From Alectoria sarmentosa (lineage: Eukaryota; Ascomycota; Lecanoromycetes; Lecanorales; Parmeliaceae), in assembly GCA_009733775.1 (NCBI GenBank), contig WOGZ01000024.1, positions 167,273 through 231,272 on the forward strand: a DNA stretch of 64,000 nucleotides, in the 5' to 3' direction. The notes under the pieces were generated by a model, which was not told the origin of the DNA, did no database searches, and saw only the letters and a program-made list of their open reading frames with translations. Every line of letters starts with the position of its first letter. Within the stretch, counting starts at the first letter, position 1. Positions 34,421-45,580 of this stretch are shown one piece after another. Position numbers and translations under genes: made by a program.

Positions 34421-35250
34421 AGTCTTGAAGGAAAGATAGCTATAGTTACTGGGGCTTCGCGCTCACGCGGGATTGGATCACAAGTTGCTTACGACCTCGC
34501 CAGGCGTGGTGCCAAAGTAAGTATAGAGCAGTAGCACAATCCTCCTGATTCCTCATCGCTCTGCTTAGCGATTACATTGCATAGGTCGTTTTGACCTTTG
34601 TATCCCCCAGTAGCGAGAAATGCGTGGATGAGCTGGTCAAAAGAATAGAGCAAATGCAGAATGGCTCAGCAGCTACAAAGGTCCAAGCAGACCTCCGACA
34701 AGTCCATGCTCCAGAGAAGATCGTTCAGGCCGCTCGCTCAGCATTTGGGGATCACATTGACATCTTAGTCAACAATGCTGGATGTGAGCTGGTAAAGGGT
34801 CTTGGAGATATTTCTGCCGATGACTTCTCCTACGTCTACGATCTTAATGTCCGAGCTGTTCTCCTCATGTCCAAGGAGGTCTTGCCTTACTTACGTGCAC
34901 CTGGTCGAATCATTAACGTAAGCTCCATTGGCGCTCGCTTAGGTTTGAAAGACCTTTCGGTCTATTGTTCCTCCAAAGCCGCTGTGGAAGGATTGACAAG
35001 ATGCTTCGCGGCTGAGCTGGGCACTCAAGGCCACACCGTCAATACTGTCAACCCAGGGCCTGTACCGACAGATGTTCTTGATGGTATTCCGAAGGAGCTA
35101 GTCGAGATGCATAAGAATATGACACCCGTCGAGAAAAGGCTTGGTACTACGGACGACATAGCTCAGATCGTTGGGTTCCTATCCGAAGAAAGCAGCCGGT
35201 GGATCACGGGGCAAGCAATTTCGGCCTCTGGAGGATTTTCTATGTATTGA
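34421..35250 (+). CDS. SDR, FabG-like; start codon not resolved
   Basis: Exons about 34421-34516 and 34585-35250 encode at least 253 residues. The frame begins inside SLEGKIAIVTGASRSRGIGS, carries NNAG, the catalytic serine in NVSSIG, the YCSSK active site, NPGPVPTD and the C-terminal ITGQAISASGG. This is a classical SDR of the 3-oxoacyl-ACP-reductase type; the substrate is unknown. No in-frame ATG lies directly upstream. An ATG at 34342 reads MPSPAG, but no GT donor joins it to the main frame with correct phase. Either a 5' exon is missed or the start has been lost by mutation. The body of the gene is intact to its stop. Confidence 0.85.
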
Positions 35251-36222
35251 TGCCGTCACGATTGGTCTGATTGTCTTTTCACGGTAGATCTTGGCACATG
35301 TGACACTGGACCAATCTCGCAATGAGGAGAGGTTTCTTTAAGCCGACGGTCATCACTTTGGGTAAGACAAATTGAGGGATGCATACCATTTCCAAGCAAA
35401 TAATCTGAAAGGCTGTGGCCTCGATCTGGAAAGGCTGAGGCTTCGCAAGCCATTGTCTCCTCCGAGCAATGGGGCGATATTTGGGAAGTCCAATTTCAAC
35501 ACGGTGCAGCCAGCATCTCAGATGTCCTGAAAAGTGCGTCGAGTAGAGAATCCTGTCCTGAATAGTATACAAAAGAACCCCGCAGTTGTGTGCTTCACTG
35601 CGCTGAGCCTCTGCAGCTAATGACAATCAACTGTATGCTAACCAGATTCACTCCTGCACCGAAGTACCCCTCTCATTGCACCACTCGGACCATCTTTGTT
35701 GCCACCCGCAGTCAGATAATCACGAGCCTCCCTTTCTGGCTGGTATGATGTCAACGGAGATGGCAAGAACCAGAGAAGTTATTCCCTCAAACAAGAATAG
35801 TAACTCTGATAGACCCATCAAATCATCCTACCTGGCAGCGCTCATGAGAGTTCATCAATGCAACCCCTTTATGAATTGAAGCACAATAATCTAGACTTGA
35901 GAGAATGAGCCGGCAGTCAATGTAGAGACGAGACCGTTAACACTTTTAGGTCGTCACCACGCCTTGGTGAAGAGTTGACTAAGGAAGTGTTAACCGAGAT
36001 TGACAAACATTTCCGTCTCAAGTGTCACATATGATAAAGCTACAATTATAATCATCTCAATCAGTGCCTCCTCAGAGGAAAACAAGCCCATCCTTTCAAC
36101 GCCTCTACAACAACAAATCTGACGGGTAAGAAACCCCTCATCTATTTGTTTCAGCTACCTGACTTCTCCCATCAACGCGTCTACAGCCGACATTCAACCT
36201 CCTCTTCTGCAAGTCCGTAATT
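35251..36222. other. Intergenic region
   Basis: About 970 bases with no supported gene. A 115-codon minus-strand frame (35279-35626) has no domain. The last 200 bases, with A/C-rich sequence, are probably the promoter of the MFS gene. Confidence 0.5.
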
Positions 36223-37772
36223 ATGTCTATGAGCACGGCTGACCATGAGGTCCCGCCCAATGGGGGATGGATGGCATGGCTCCAGGTCATCGGAGGATTC
36301 TTGGTCATCTTCAATGCTCAGTAAGTGGTATTTGTCAGTTCGTTGTCCAGAAACATTGCTGACTTCACTGAAGAGGACTGATCCAGGCCGGTCTCCAATA
36401 GAGTTCAACTCGTACATTTGCTAACTTTGCATCAAGTCTTACGGTGTCTTCCAAGCCTATTACGAAGCTGTTCTCCTCTCTGACCATTCTCCCGCTACCG
36501 TCGCCTGGATTGGAAGTTTCCAGATCTTTTTTCTCTTCTCTATGAGCATCATGGTTAGTCCTGCAATCGACAAAGGCTATTTTCGATTATGCTTCAACGG
36601 AGGTTGCTTCCTGATGTTCATCTCAATCTTGATCACGAGCTGGTGTCATAAGTTCTGGCAGCTATTGCTAGTCCAAGGAATCTTTACAGGCATTGGTATG
36701 GGCATGGCCTTCGGAGGTGGCATCCTGGTCCTGCAGTCCTATTTCAACACTCATTTGGGCACCGCAGCTGGTCTCACTTCTGCAGGGGGTTCTGTCGGTA
36801 TGTGATGTAATTTTCTTGACCCCAACAGTTGCCAGCTCATACTGATGGAAAAGGCGGCATGGTGTATCCAGCAATCGCTGAGCAACTCGTCTTCAGAATT
36901 GGGTTTCCCAATACATTGAGAGGTATGGTAAAGTCAATCTTCCATTATAAGCTCGTTGAGTTAAACGGCCATTAGTCTTCGCCGCTGTTGCTTTCTTCAC
37001 CTTGCTTCCCGCAAACATCATCGTCCGTCAGCACTCAAATGCAAGTGGGGGGAAGCCTCAAATGGATCGGGATATGTTCAAGGATGTGCCATTTCTTCTA
37101 ATGTCAGCTGGTAAGTACATTCCATCGATTAGACTCGAACCATAATCATAGCCCTACATAACCATGTCACGTACCATGTTTACCGTCCTCAAAATATACT
37201 AACGCCAACCTCTAGCTTTCTTCCTCACCTTCTGGGGCATCTACTTCAGCTTCTACTTCATCGTCGCCTACGCCCAATCCCACCTGCACCTCGACAACCA
37301 CGCCTCCGTCACCCTCCTCATCCTCATGAACGCCACCAACCTCCCAGGCCGCCTCCTCCCCCCCCTCCTCTCCGACCGCCTCCTCGGTCCCGTCAACACC
37401 ATCATTCCCTGCATCTTCATGACCGCCATCTTCCTCTTCGTCTGGATCGGCGCCACCAGCCACACCGCCATCACCGTCGTGGCCTGCTTCTATGGCTTCT
37501 TCTCCGGTGCCGTGCAGGGGCTGTACAACCCGGCCATCTGGAACTTCCCGGGAGACAATGTGGCTAAGAAAGGCGTGAGGGTTGCGTTTGTCTTTTTGTG
37601 GATCAGCATTGCGGCACTGACGGGCACGCCAATTGGTGGAGCTATCATCAAGCGTGAGCATGGGGGTTATTTGGGTGCGCAGTTGTTCGCTGCTATGACT
37701 GTTCTGTCAGGTGGGTGTTTCATGATTGCTGCGCGGTATGCAAAGGCGGGTTGGGACTTCACGAAGTTGTGA
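36223..37772 (+). CDS. MFS transporter, monocarboxylate-porter-like
   Basis: Exons 36223-36320, 36437-36797, 36854-36922, 36976-37110 and 37216-37772 are firm; the joint between the first two is not resolved (a micro-exon GCCG at about 36386-36389 would restore phase). The product is about 407 residues with 12 predicted membrane helices. The family start PPNGGWMAWLQVIGGFLVIF and SYGVFQAYYE are typical of fungal monocarboxylate-porter-like (MCT/Mch) proteins, as are WIGSFQIFFLF, GIGMGMAFGGG and the final GGGFMIAARY-like helix. The substrate could be a monocarboxylate or, as for Mch5, riboflavin; it cannot be decided. It lies at the plasma membrane. The fifth exon is more C-rich than the rest. 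Confidence 0.87.
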
Positions 37773-38031
37773 AGGCTTCATAACAACAAAGGCAGGCGAT
37801 GAACGAGGATACTATCATTGTTTGCAGTGCGTTATGTCAGGATCGCAAACACTAATGGCACACCATTGATGAAGATACTGTCGACAAAGTTGCTTGCTAC
37901 GAAAACGAGAGCGCTGTCCACAGAGCATACCTAGAATTCGAATCATGTTAGCATTCCTTACGATAGCATAGCGGTCATGGCTTGATGGAAAGATTGATAG
38001 ATAGAAATGTAACAAATGTTCGCTCATTACT

Positions 38032-39420
38032 TCAAGCATTAGCAGCATGTGCTCCCATCCATGCTGCAAACTCCCTTGGGTTCCTCGTCTGCATGAACAC
38101 AGTCCCTGGCCCTGAAAACTTGCAGACCAGCCCTTCTCCGCTGCTGATGCCCGAAATGATACCTCCACTCGCCACGCGCTCCATCACGTACTTGCAGTTC
38201 CAGGCTACGAGGTGGCCGTTGTCGATGATGTACTTTTCGCCTTCCACAAGCTGCATTCTCTGTCAGTGGGGCGGCAGAAAAGCGCAAGGAGAATCGAGTT
38301 ATAACTTACATCCTTTCGAATGATAGCACCAAAACTCGCCAACCATAAGATCCCCGTCCCGCTCATCTTGTACACAAAGAGTCCCTCCCCTGAGAACATA
38401 GCCTTGCTGAAACCCTGGTTCTTCAGCTCCTTGACAACGCCTTGTGTAGCAGCCATGAAAGCGTCTTTGCCTACGTTCCATTGCTCTTTACCTGTCAGGC
38501 GGAGGGTGGTAATGTCGCCAAGGAAAGGGGGAGTGAAAAGGAGTTCGCCTGGACCGGTGTAGGTTGATGTCATTATCTCGCCACCGGCGATAAGTTTCTT
38601 CATGGAGAACTTGACGGCGCCTTTGAGAGTTACCGTAGGGGACATAGAGATCATTATACCTAGGATTCTGTATGAGTGGATGCCCTTTCACAAGGTGAGG
38701 ATATAGCGTACCTGGCTTCGCATGGAGCGGACAGCCCATTGCCAATTGCAGCGTCAGGATAGTGTTGGTATTCCTATGGCTTATCCGATAGCTCCCACCA
38801 TTGAACGTGCCAACATCATCCTGCGTAGTCGCTCCAGCACCCGTAAAATGACCCTGCGCCGGTGCTCCTCCTGGCATTTGTGAAGACTGATTCGTATTCA
38901 GAGGCGGCTTCTCGGGAGTCATGGCCGGCTGTGAGTTCTTTCGATTCCCAACGAAACCCGCAGAGGGAGGTGGTTCCTGGTACAACTCTGCGGGAGGTTT
39001 TTTCTCTGGAGTGTAGAAAGGAGTAGGAGTCGCGGCTTGCGGGGGAGGGGCAAATGATGCGCGGTGGCCATTGCTAGCATACTGTTGCTGTTGGGGTGGA
39101 GGGGGGTAGCTGCTAAAGGAAGGGGACGGCTGAGAAGGTGGAGGTGGATAGGACTGTGATTGTTGGGGTGGGAAGCCGGGCGAGGAGGGAGGAGGAGGAA
39201 ATGATTGGACTTGTGCAGGTGTTTAGCATGGTAAAAGCTGAAGACTGCCAAGTTCCATACCTGGTGGAGGGTAGGTACGGCTTTCCGGGGGCCCGCTGGG
39301 AGGTGCTACAGAGCCAAATCAGCACCTGATGCCTCTAAAACTTCTCATAGCCTTGTACTGACGAGGATAATAGCCGCCATGTGCTGGAGAGCCGTAAATT
39401 GGTGGTGGCGGAGATGCCAT
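38032..39420 (-). CDS. AIM24: AIM24 family mitochondrial protein
   Basis: Exons 39420-39363, 39305-39261, 39209-38712, 38659-38310 and 38250-38032 give 389 residues. The first ~150 residues are rich in Pro, Gln, Tyr and Ser (PPPPIYGSPAHGGYY and similar) and probably disordered. The remaining ~230 residues form the TRAP-like beta domain of the AIM24 family: LQLAMGCPLHAKPG, then SPTVTLKGAVKF, GEIMTSTYTGPGELLF, GFSKAMFSGEGLFVYK and KFSGPGTVFMQTRNP. Yeast Aim24 is a mitochondrial inner-membrane protein supporting MICOS and respiratory complexes. This form has a low-complexity N-terminus instead of an obvious mitochondrial presequence, so location is uncertain and the symbol follows the domain only. 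Confidence 0.88.
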
Positions 39421-40286
39421 TTTACCTAGAGCTTGGTAGACGCAGCAACAGCAATTGCAAGCCAAGAGGTGTTTGAACGAGTTTTGACAGACGGGGTCAA
39501 ACACTCGAGAGAAGGAAAGCTGGAAGGTAGAGAAATTCGGTGTGTCACAAAACTCAACCAAGAGCTCGAGAGTAGGTAGAGAAAGGAGAAAAGGGACGAA
39601 GGAAATAGGACCCAAATACTCAAGCAGCAAAGGTCCACATTGAAGGATTGGATGTAGCTATTATTGGCATCTATTCTCGGGTACGGATTATCATAAGGAT
39701 CTAATTTTGGTTTGCATGCTTGTAGCCTCTTTCAATTGGCAAGCGTCCCCTCAGCCCGACCATACTTTATGGAGAGCTCGAGGATGCCTGAGTGGTCGAG
39801 GTGGGGTCGTCGGCGCTTGGATAAGGCTGGGCGCCGACGGCGGCTACCTTTCTTGGCGGAAATGGAGACCTCGATCAGGCCATGTCCATTTGATAAATGT
39901 ACTGTTTGTAGGCCCACTGATGGCCTGAAGCCTGAGGGTCGCTGGTAGGTCAGATTGATTATCTCGAGCTCTGATATTGAACATTTGAGCTTCTCGGCCG
40001 TGCTCCTGAGAAAGTTGAGCGAATGACGTTGGGGCGAGGCTTGAAAATTTCTGCTAGAGTACCAAATTATTTCTCTTCTCCTTCTCGATCATGTGTACCT
40101 CGTTAGCAAGATACCAATCAAATCAGTATCCATACTGTCTATTTGAACGGGACTCTTCTGTTTGTTGCCCTGCCTCAGGATTTCACGTGCAATCCACACA
40201 CAGAATCTAACCCTTTGAGTCTGGCATCATTCGATTTAGGTCTTTCCCTTAGGTATCTGCTATAAGTTCTATCACAGTTTTGGGGA
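39421..40286. promoter_or_regulatory. Divergent promoter region between AIM24-like and ADE2
   Basis: About 870 bases between genes on opposite strands. A stretch at 39770-39850 contains GAGTGGTCGAGG and a GC-rich hairpin (GTCGGCGC and GCGCCGAC) and superficially resembles a tRNA, but no cloverleaf can be drawn. TATAAGTTCT at 40261 lies 26 bases before the ADE2 ATG. Confidence 0.45.
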
Positions 40287-42193
40287 ATGGATAATCGGAC
40301 TGTTGGTGTCCTCGGCGGCGGTACGTGTATTAGGAGTCCATATTGCCTATTATGGCCCAAGGTTTGAGCCTTGAGACACGTCTCAGGATTTTATTGTCTG
40401 AAGACGTGTCCCAAGACTTGAAATGTGTTCTTGAATAGGAAACGCTGACTCCGAAACCATTAGGCCAACTAGGCCGCATGTTTGTTGAGGCCGCCAACAA
40501 CCGTAACATTTCAGTTGCTATTCTCGACAAGAAGGCCTCGCCAGCCAAGCAGATCAGTGCCCATCCTGGGATTGAAGGGTCTTTTACCAACGCCCAAGCC
40601 ATCCGCCAGCTCGCAAGCAAATGCGACATCTTGACTGTCGAGATTGAGCACGTGGATACACACGTGCTCGAGGAGCTCGAGAGGGAGACGGAAACCAATG
40701 GCAAGAAGATTGACATACAGCCCAGCTGGGAAACTATCCGAATGATCCAGGACAAGTATCTTCAAAAGCAGAGATTAATTGATGCCAAGGTCGACGTTGC
40801 CAAATCAAAAGACATCTTGGCAGATACGGAGGAATCCTTGCAGACCGCCGCTGGCGAATTAGATCTCCCATTCATGCTGAAAGCCCGGACTGGAGCTTAC
40901 GATGGTCGAGGAAACTACCCTGTCAGATCGCCAAACGATTACGCGTCTGCGCTGAGCGCACTAAAGGGAAGGCCACTGTATGCAGAGCGATGGGCGAATT
41001 TCACAATGGAATTGGCTGTCATGGTCGTCAAGACGAAAGACGCAGCTGATCCGTTAATTTGGGAGTCGTCTACCAAATCCTACCCTACAGTCGAGACAGT
41101 CCATCAAGATAGCATCTGCAAACTTGTCTATGCCCCGGCTCGTGGACTCAGAGAAAAACTGAACGATGAAGCCCAAGAGCTCGCAAGAAAGGCAGTTGCA
41201 AGCTTCAAAGGCAAAGGAGTCTTCGGTGTGGAGATGTTTCTTCTCCATAACGATACCATCCTGGTCAATGAAATAGCACCCAGGCCTCACAACAGCGGGC
41301 ATTACACCATCGAAGCTTGTCGCCTTTCGCAGTACGACGCCCATCTCCTCGCCATCCTGGATAGGCCTATCAATGCCAAGAGTCTCCAACTCCTGAAGCC
41401 TGCCATAATGCTCAACATACTTGGCGGAGCAGATCCGAAATCATACCTCAACCTCGCAAACGCAGCAGACGCTGCCGGCGCCAAAGTTCATCTTTATGGC
41501 AAAGGGAATGCCACGAAGGGGAGAAAAATGGGGCATTTGACCCTTGTGGGCGACAGTATGCCAGAATTGGAAGAAGAAATGCGCCATCTCTTTAGAATCG
41601 CCGATAGATTACACGACGAGCAGCCGCGGGAACAACCGCTACTTGAGGACGACGTCAATTCCTCCACCACTGCACCAAAAGCGAATCTCAAACCACTCGT
41701 CAGCGTCACCACCGGCTCAATATCGGATCAAGAAAAGCTCCAAGACTGCTACAGAATCCTCAATCAACTCTCCATCCCGTTTGAGAAACGCATCACGTCC
41801 GCCCACCGCACCCCTTCTACCATGGCCGCCTACGGCAGCACCGCCCCCTCCAGCAGCATCAAAGTCATCGTCGCAGCCGCCGGCGGCGCCGCCCATCTCC
41901 CCGGCATGGTTGCCGCATTCTCAAAAACCGTCCCCGTCATTGGATTGCCGATCAAGCCTACCATCGGCGATGGGTGGGATAGTCTTGTGAGCTGCACCAA
42001 CATGCCGAGAGGGTGTCCCGTGCTTACGGTGGGCGTGAACAATGCGACGAACGCGGCGTTGGGGGCTGCGAGGATTCTGGCGGGGTGGGATGAAGGGGTC
42101 AAGGAGAGGTTGGAGGAGTATGTGGATAGGGCGGAATCGGAGAGTTTGGAGAATGATAGGAGGTTGCAGGAGGAGCACGAGCAGGGGACGTGA
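40287..42193 (+). CDS. ADE2: Phosphoribosylaminoimidazole carboxylase
   Basis: Exons 40287-40320 and 40464-42193 give 587 residues, close to the ~570 of yeast Ade2. It carboxylates aminoimidazole ribonucleotide in purine synthesis. The first ~390 residues form the ATP-grasp PurK-like part: VGVLGGGQLGRMFVEAA, AILDKKASPAKQ, KARTGAYDGRGNYPV, FGVEMFLL and NEIAPRPHNSGHYTIEAC. The C-terminal ~170 residues are the PurE-like mutase: TSAHRTPSTM, VIVAAAGGAAHLPGM, and LPIKPTIGDGWDSL. The usual GS(D/M)SD start of PurE reads TGSISDQEK here, a mild change. The C-terminus adds an acidic tail. The first exon encodes only 11 full codons, as in many fungal orthologues. Loss of this gene gives red colonies in yeasts. 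Confidence 0.97.
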
Positions 42194-42546
42194 TGGGTCT
42201 GTTATTTTCAGCTCCCTCATGGCAATTGTAAAAATATTTTGTATATTTTGTACATTTCGAGTGTTCGCCGGCACGGTGTGGACCTTGATAGCACATTGCT
42301 TGCAGAGGGGCAAATGAGAATTAACTGTAGTAGATTTTGATTTTGATGAATTGATTTGGCAATCAAGTGCATGAGAAATAAGTCGATTTTACAGGTAGCC
42401 TTGCTTCAGCTAGGCCAGTGCACAGTACAAAAATGATACGGTTCATCCCGGTCCCCTAGGATGCCATGCCTGGCTAGTCAGATACAGCGTAGTGAGCCAA
42501 GTAATACGCCTTAATGCCCATCTCGTAAAGCCATCAGTTGCCATTC
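42194..42546. other. Intergenic region between converging genes
   Basis: About 350 bases holding the 3' ends of ADE2 and the eIF2-beta gene. A/T-rich tracts such as AAAATATTTTGTATATTTTG near 42230 are plausible 3' processing signals. Confidence 0.5.
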
Positions 42547-43625
42547 TCATGTCTGCTGCCTCTTTCTCTTTCCGACTTGAGCTGAGTAACCAGTCTTGAT
42601 AGCTGTGACCGAACGTCTGCTACCGCAAGAGTTGCAAGTGACGAAGTACAGACGGTTTTCTCCCTTGCTGAGTTCCGTATCTGGTGACCTACAGGTCTTG
42701 CAGGAAACGTATTCGCCTTGATCCGTGTTAGTGCCTAGCCGCGATACTTGACGAGCTGTGCAAAGAGCTCACCGATGTATCTCCGCAAAACATTCTCGAT
42801 CTGCTTCTGCTGAAATCTTCCCTTGATTACCAACCTCCTGGATCCATCCACACTTCCACTTGTCCCCAATTCAGCAAATATGAACTGCATAACGTGCTCC
42901 TCACTCCTCTTCATTCTTTTGCAGATGTCCGGAATGTTTGCAAAAATGGTCTTCTTATTGCCTTCACGTAAACATTGGGGTGGCGGAATGACGTAGCTTT
43001 TCGACCCACTCGAGAGAAGGTCTGGATGGGCGGAGTGTAGATGGGCGAAGAAGCGTTCAAGGAGTTTGTCGTATTTGATGGGCTTTTCCTCATCGTGGCC
43101 CCATATACCAGTGCCCGCTACCATATCACCACCCAACTCTTCTGCCTCTTCTCCCTGAGGTGCAGTCTTAGCATCACCGTCCACTTCACCATTTTCGTTC
43201 ACGCCGGCTTCAGCCAATTTTGCCTCAAAGTCATCAGCCTCTGCGGCTTTGGTAGGCTTCTTCTTCTTCTTTTTCTTGAGGGCTGTTGGGTCAAATTCGC
43301 CATCGGCCACCGTTGTAGCTTCGTCACCACCATCTGCTGCCTCATCTTTGGGCTTCTTTGAAGACTTCTTTTTCTTGCCTAAGCCTTTGAAGAGGTCTGT
43401 GACTTCGTCCACTGCGGGGTCTTTTGCTGGTGCTGTATCGGGAGAGTCTTGACGTATTCAGTATGCTGTCGCAGTATGGGGACCAGATACAAACTCACCG
43501 ATGCTATGACTTTCTGCAGATGATTTATCTGGTGTTCCTGTTCCATTTACTTCTATTACTTCCCCATTTGAAGCAACGACTGTATGCTCGTCGCTGAACG
43601 CGACTGACTTCCTGTGTGTAGACAT
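42547..43625 (-). CDS. SUI3: Translation initiation factor eIF2, beta subunit
   Basis: Exons 43625-43499, 43447-42773 and 42716-42547 give 323 residues. eIF2 carries initiator tRNA to the 40S ribosome; the beta subunit contacts eIF5 and eIF2B. The N-terminal half has lysine blocks (GKKKKSSKK, LKKKKKKKP) that are the known binding sites for those partners, fewer or shorter than in yeast. The C-terminal half is the conserved core: YDKLLERFF, then REGNKKTIFANIPDIC, MKRSEEHVMQFIFAELGTSG and LVIKGRFQQKQIENVLRRYI. The final zinc ribbon has CKTC and CNSC pairs. The divergent partner is TAF8, 293 bases away. All phases are consistent. Confidence 0.97.
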
Positions 43626-43918
43626 GATATGAGAATAAGGAAACCGAGGCAAAGTTCCTGATAGGTAACTGAAAGATGCCAAAAGACGGAAATGACTCAG
43701 GTGATCGGTGAAAATGATTTGCCGATATTCTGCAATGAGATTTTGCTGAGTCAGCAGCCGCCGGCCAATCAAGCTCCTCTCTTCTTTTGACTCGCATTTT
43801 GTCGAACACCTTCTTATGTTCCTAGACATCTCGCATTGCAACATCTGATCTTCAACTCACTGCTGGACAGCCCGAGCGATCGCATCCATGTCCCTGTGCC
43901 TACATTAGTTGCGCCTTA
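43626..43918. promoter_or_regulatory. Divergent promoter, eIF2-beta / TAF8
   Basis: The two start codons on opposite strands are 293 bases apart, so one region must serve both. No TATA box is evident. Short CGATCGCATC and GCGATCG-like elements occur near 43875. Confidence 0.6.
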
Positions 43919-44962
43919 ATGGCACCTATGGCAGTCTACCAGTCTCTTCCTACCAAGCGCTCCGCATCCTCTCCGTCATTCGAACTATTCGGCCTGCCAC
44001 CACACAAGAAACAGAATCGCGGACAAATCCGGCACCACCAGCCCAATTGGGACTTTCAGCGAAAGCAACTCAAGGAGCCATGGCAGGACGAGGAGGCCGT
44101 TCAGTCTATGCTCACGCGCTCGATCGGCCTTGCGCTGGAAGCTGTCGGCTTCGAAGCTGCAGCGCCAGACGCTATGGAGGCCTTTCGGGTTGAGGTGGAA
44201 GAATGTATGAGAAGCTATTGCAATTGCTAGCTTCGTAGCGTTGCGCTGACTATGCCAGACATGGCCCACTATCTTGCAGATGTGCGGCAGTCTATGCTCT
44301 CATGCCGGCGCACGCAGGCAATTCCGCAAGATTTTTTACAAGCACTTCACACACATCAGCTCAGTCTGAGATCGCTTTTGCCGCACCTCGATCCACCTCT
44401 CAATCCGTCACGGACACAAATGCCTCTCCAGATGGACATAGCGCAAGATAATGACGAGCAGCATCTACGGTTCCTAGGACCATTGCTGAACGCCGACCCC
44501 AATGAAAAACTCCGAGCATACGTTCCAAAACATTTCCCGGAGCTCCCGAGCAAGCACACCTACAAAGCTACTCCGGAATATGCAGAGCATGAGCAAGATC
44601 CGAGGAAGGTCCGCGAGAAGGCTACGGAGGAAGGCAGGCTCGGCGAAGAAGCTCTTCGCAGACTTGTTGGCGCAGGAGCCGGTATATCAGCGCCAGAATC
44701 TCGACAAGGCCAGAAAACACAAAGCGCACGGGCAGTGAGAGATCAGGTGTGGAAGGAGACCATGCAGGCAGTGACTCAGGAGGCGCCTCACGGTATGGAT
44801 CTCGACACGGAGAGCGGCATTGGGAAAGGAAAGCAGAAAGAGGGCGACCTTCCACCAGTCTCGTCGTCTGAATATGGACGCCTTGGGTCAGCTGTGAATG
44901 CTGACAAAAGATATTGGAGGAAGCCGGCGCCGCAAAAGAGAGAAGCAAACGGAAGCATTTAG
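43919..44962 (+). CDS. TAF8: TFIID subunit TAF8
   Basis: Exons 43919-44204 and 44259-44962 give 329 residues. The N-terminal histone fold (SMLTRSIGLALEAVGFEAA to about RQSMLSCRRTQAIP) pairs with TAF10 inside TFIID. The conserved C-terminal TAF8 signature is present at LRAYVPKHFPELPSKHTYKA; it ends with a coiled stretch (ARKHK-type residues are in another frame and ignored). TAF8 links lobes of TFIID and contacts TAF2 in the nucleus. The single 54-nt intron splits EEYMAHY within the histone fold. The C-terminal tail (about residues 230-329) is low-complexity and charged. Length is comparable to other fungal TAF8 proteins. It is divergent from the eIF2-beta gene and convergent with Som1. Confidence 0.93.
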
Positions 44963-45154
44963 GGCATTTGTGGTCACAATTGAAGCATTGCGCGGCGTTA
45001 TCTGGTGTAAATATGATACCCTCATGCGCAGATTTATTCAAGCAGCGTTCTCTTCGGTCTTGTGCCTCTGTAGACCATTCAGAACACGTCTGGACCCTTC
45101 TACACTAAAGTGAAAACTTTCCAACTTTACATGTGCTGCTTGTCTCTCCCAACG

Positions 45155-45476
45155 TTAGCTCGCATTCTCGCCATCCCAAGCCGTAGTCTCTACCAAGAGA
45201 TTGCCTGCGCACCTAAAAGGCAGTCGAGATTAGATATTTGTACACTTGAGGTTTCAATGGTGCCTACCTTCGAAACAGTTTGACCACTGGAGCGCATTGG
45301 ATGACCGACCGTCGGTCCTTCACGCTTCCTTTGAGACGGCACTCATATTGTACCAACTCCAGCAATTCGCATTTGCGAAGGTCAATGTCTCCTCCTTTCC
45401 TCCGCCGACCATTTGACTGAACATTGACACGGTCCTCGAGCTCTGATATTGGAAATACCTCGATGGGTGGCGCCAT
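45155..45476 (-). CDS. SOM1: Mitochondrial inner membrane peptidase subunit Som1
   Basis: Exons 45476-45268 and 45212-45155 give a protein of only 88 residues. The N-terminus is MAPPIEVFPISELED, followed by CELLELVQYECRL, then VIQCAPVVKLFRRCAG and the ending ETTAWDGENAS. These pieces match the small fungal Som1 family: conserved Cys residues, LFRRC and ETTAW. Som1 assists the inner-membrane peptidase (Imp1/Imp2) that cleaves sorting signals of proteins entering the intermembrane space. Exon 2 (18 codons) is too short to be found as a separate frame and supplies the conserved C-terminus. Its start lies 104 bases from the start of the XRCC2-like gene on the other strand. Confidence 0.88.
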
Positions 45477-45580
45477 GCTTGATTCTCCTTCTCTCTTTCG
45501 ATTTGTTAGGGTATGAAGGGAAAGCCTGCAGCACAATGGACTAATTAGGCTGTCTGAAACGCTATATTTCTGTAGCTATC
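45477..45580. promoter_or_regulatory. Very short divergent promoter, Som1 / XRCC2-like
   Basis: Only 104 bases separate two start codons on opposite strands. Both leaders and core promoters must overlap in this space or reach into the neighbouring genes. The sequence contains TTAGGGTATGAAGGG and a CTATATTTC element. Confidence 0.65.

Noticed and set aside
39770..39850. tRNA-like stretch with GAGTGGTCGAGG and a GC-rich hairpin
   Set aside because: It resembles the D-arm of a leucine or serine tRNA, but no matching acceptor stem, anticodon arm or T-arm (GGTTCGA) can be drawn.
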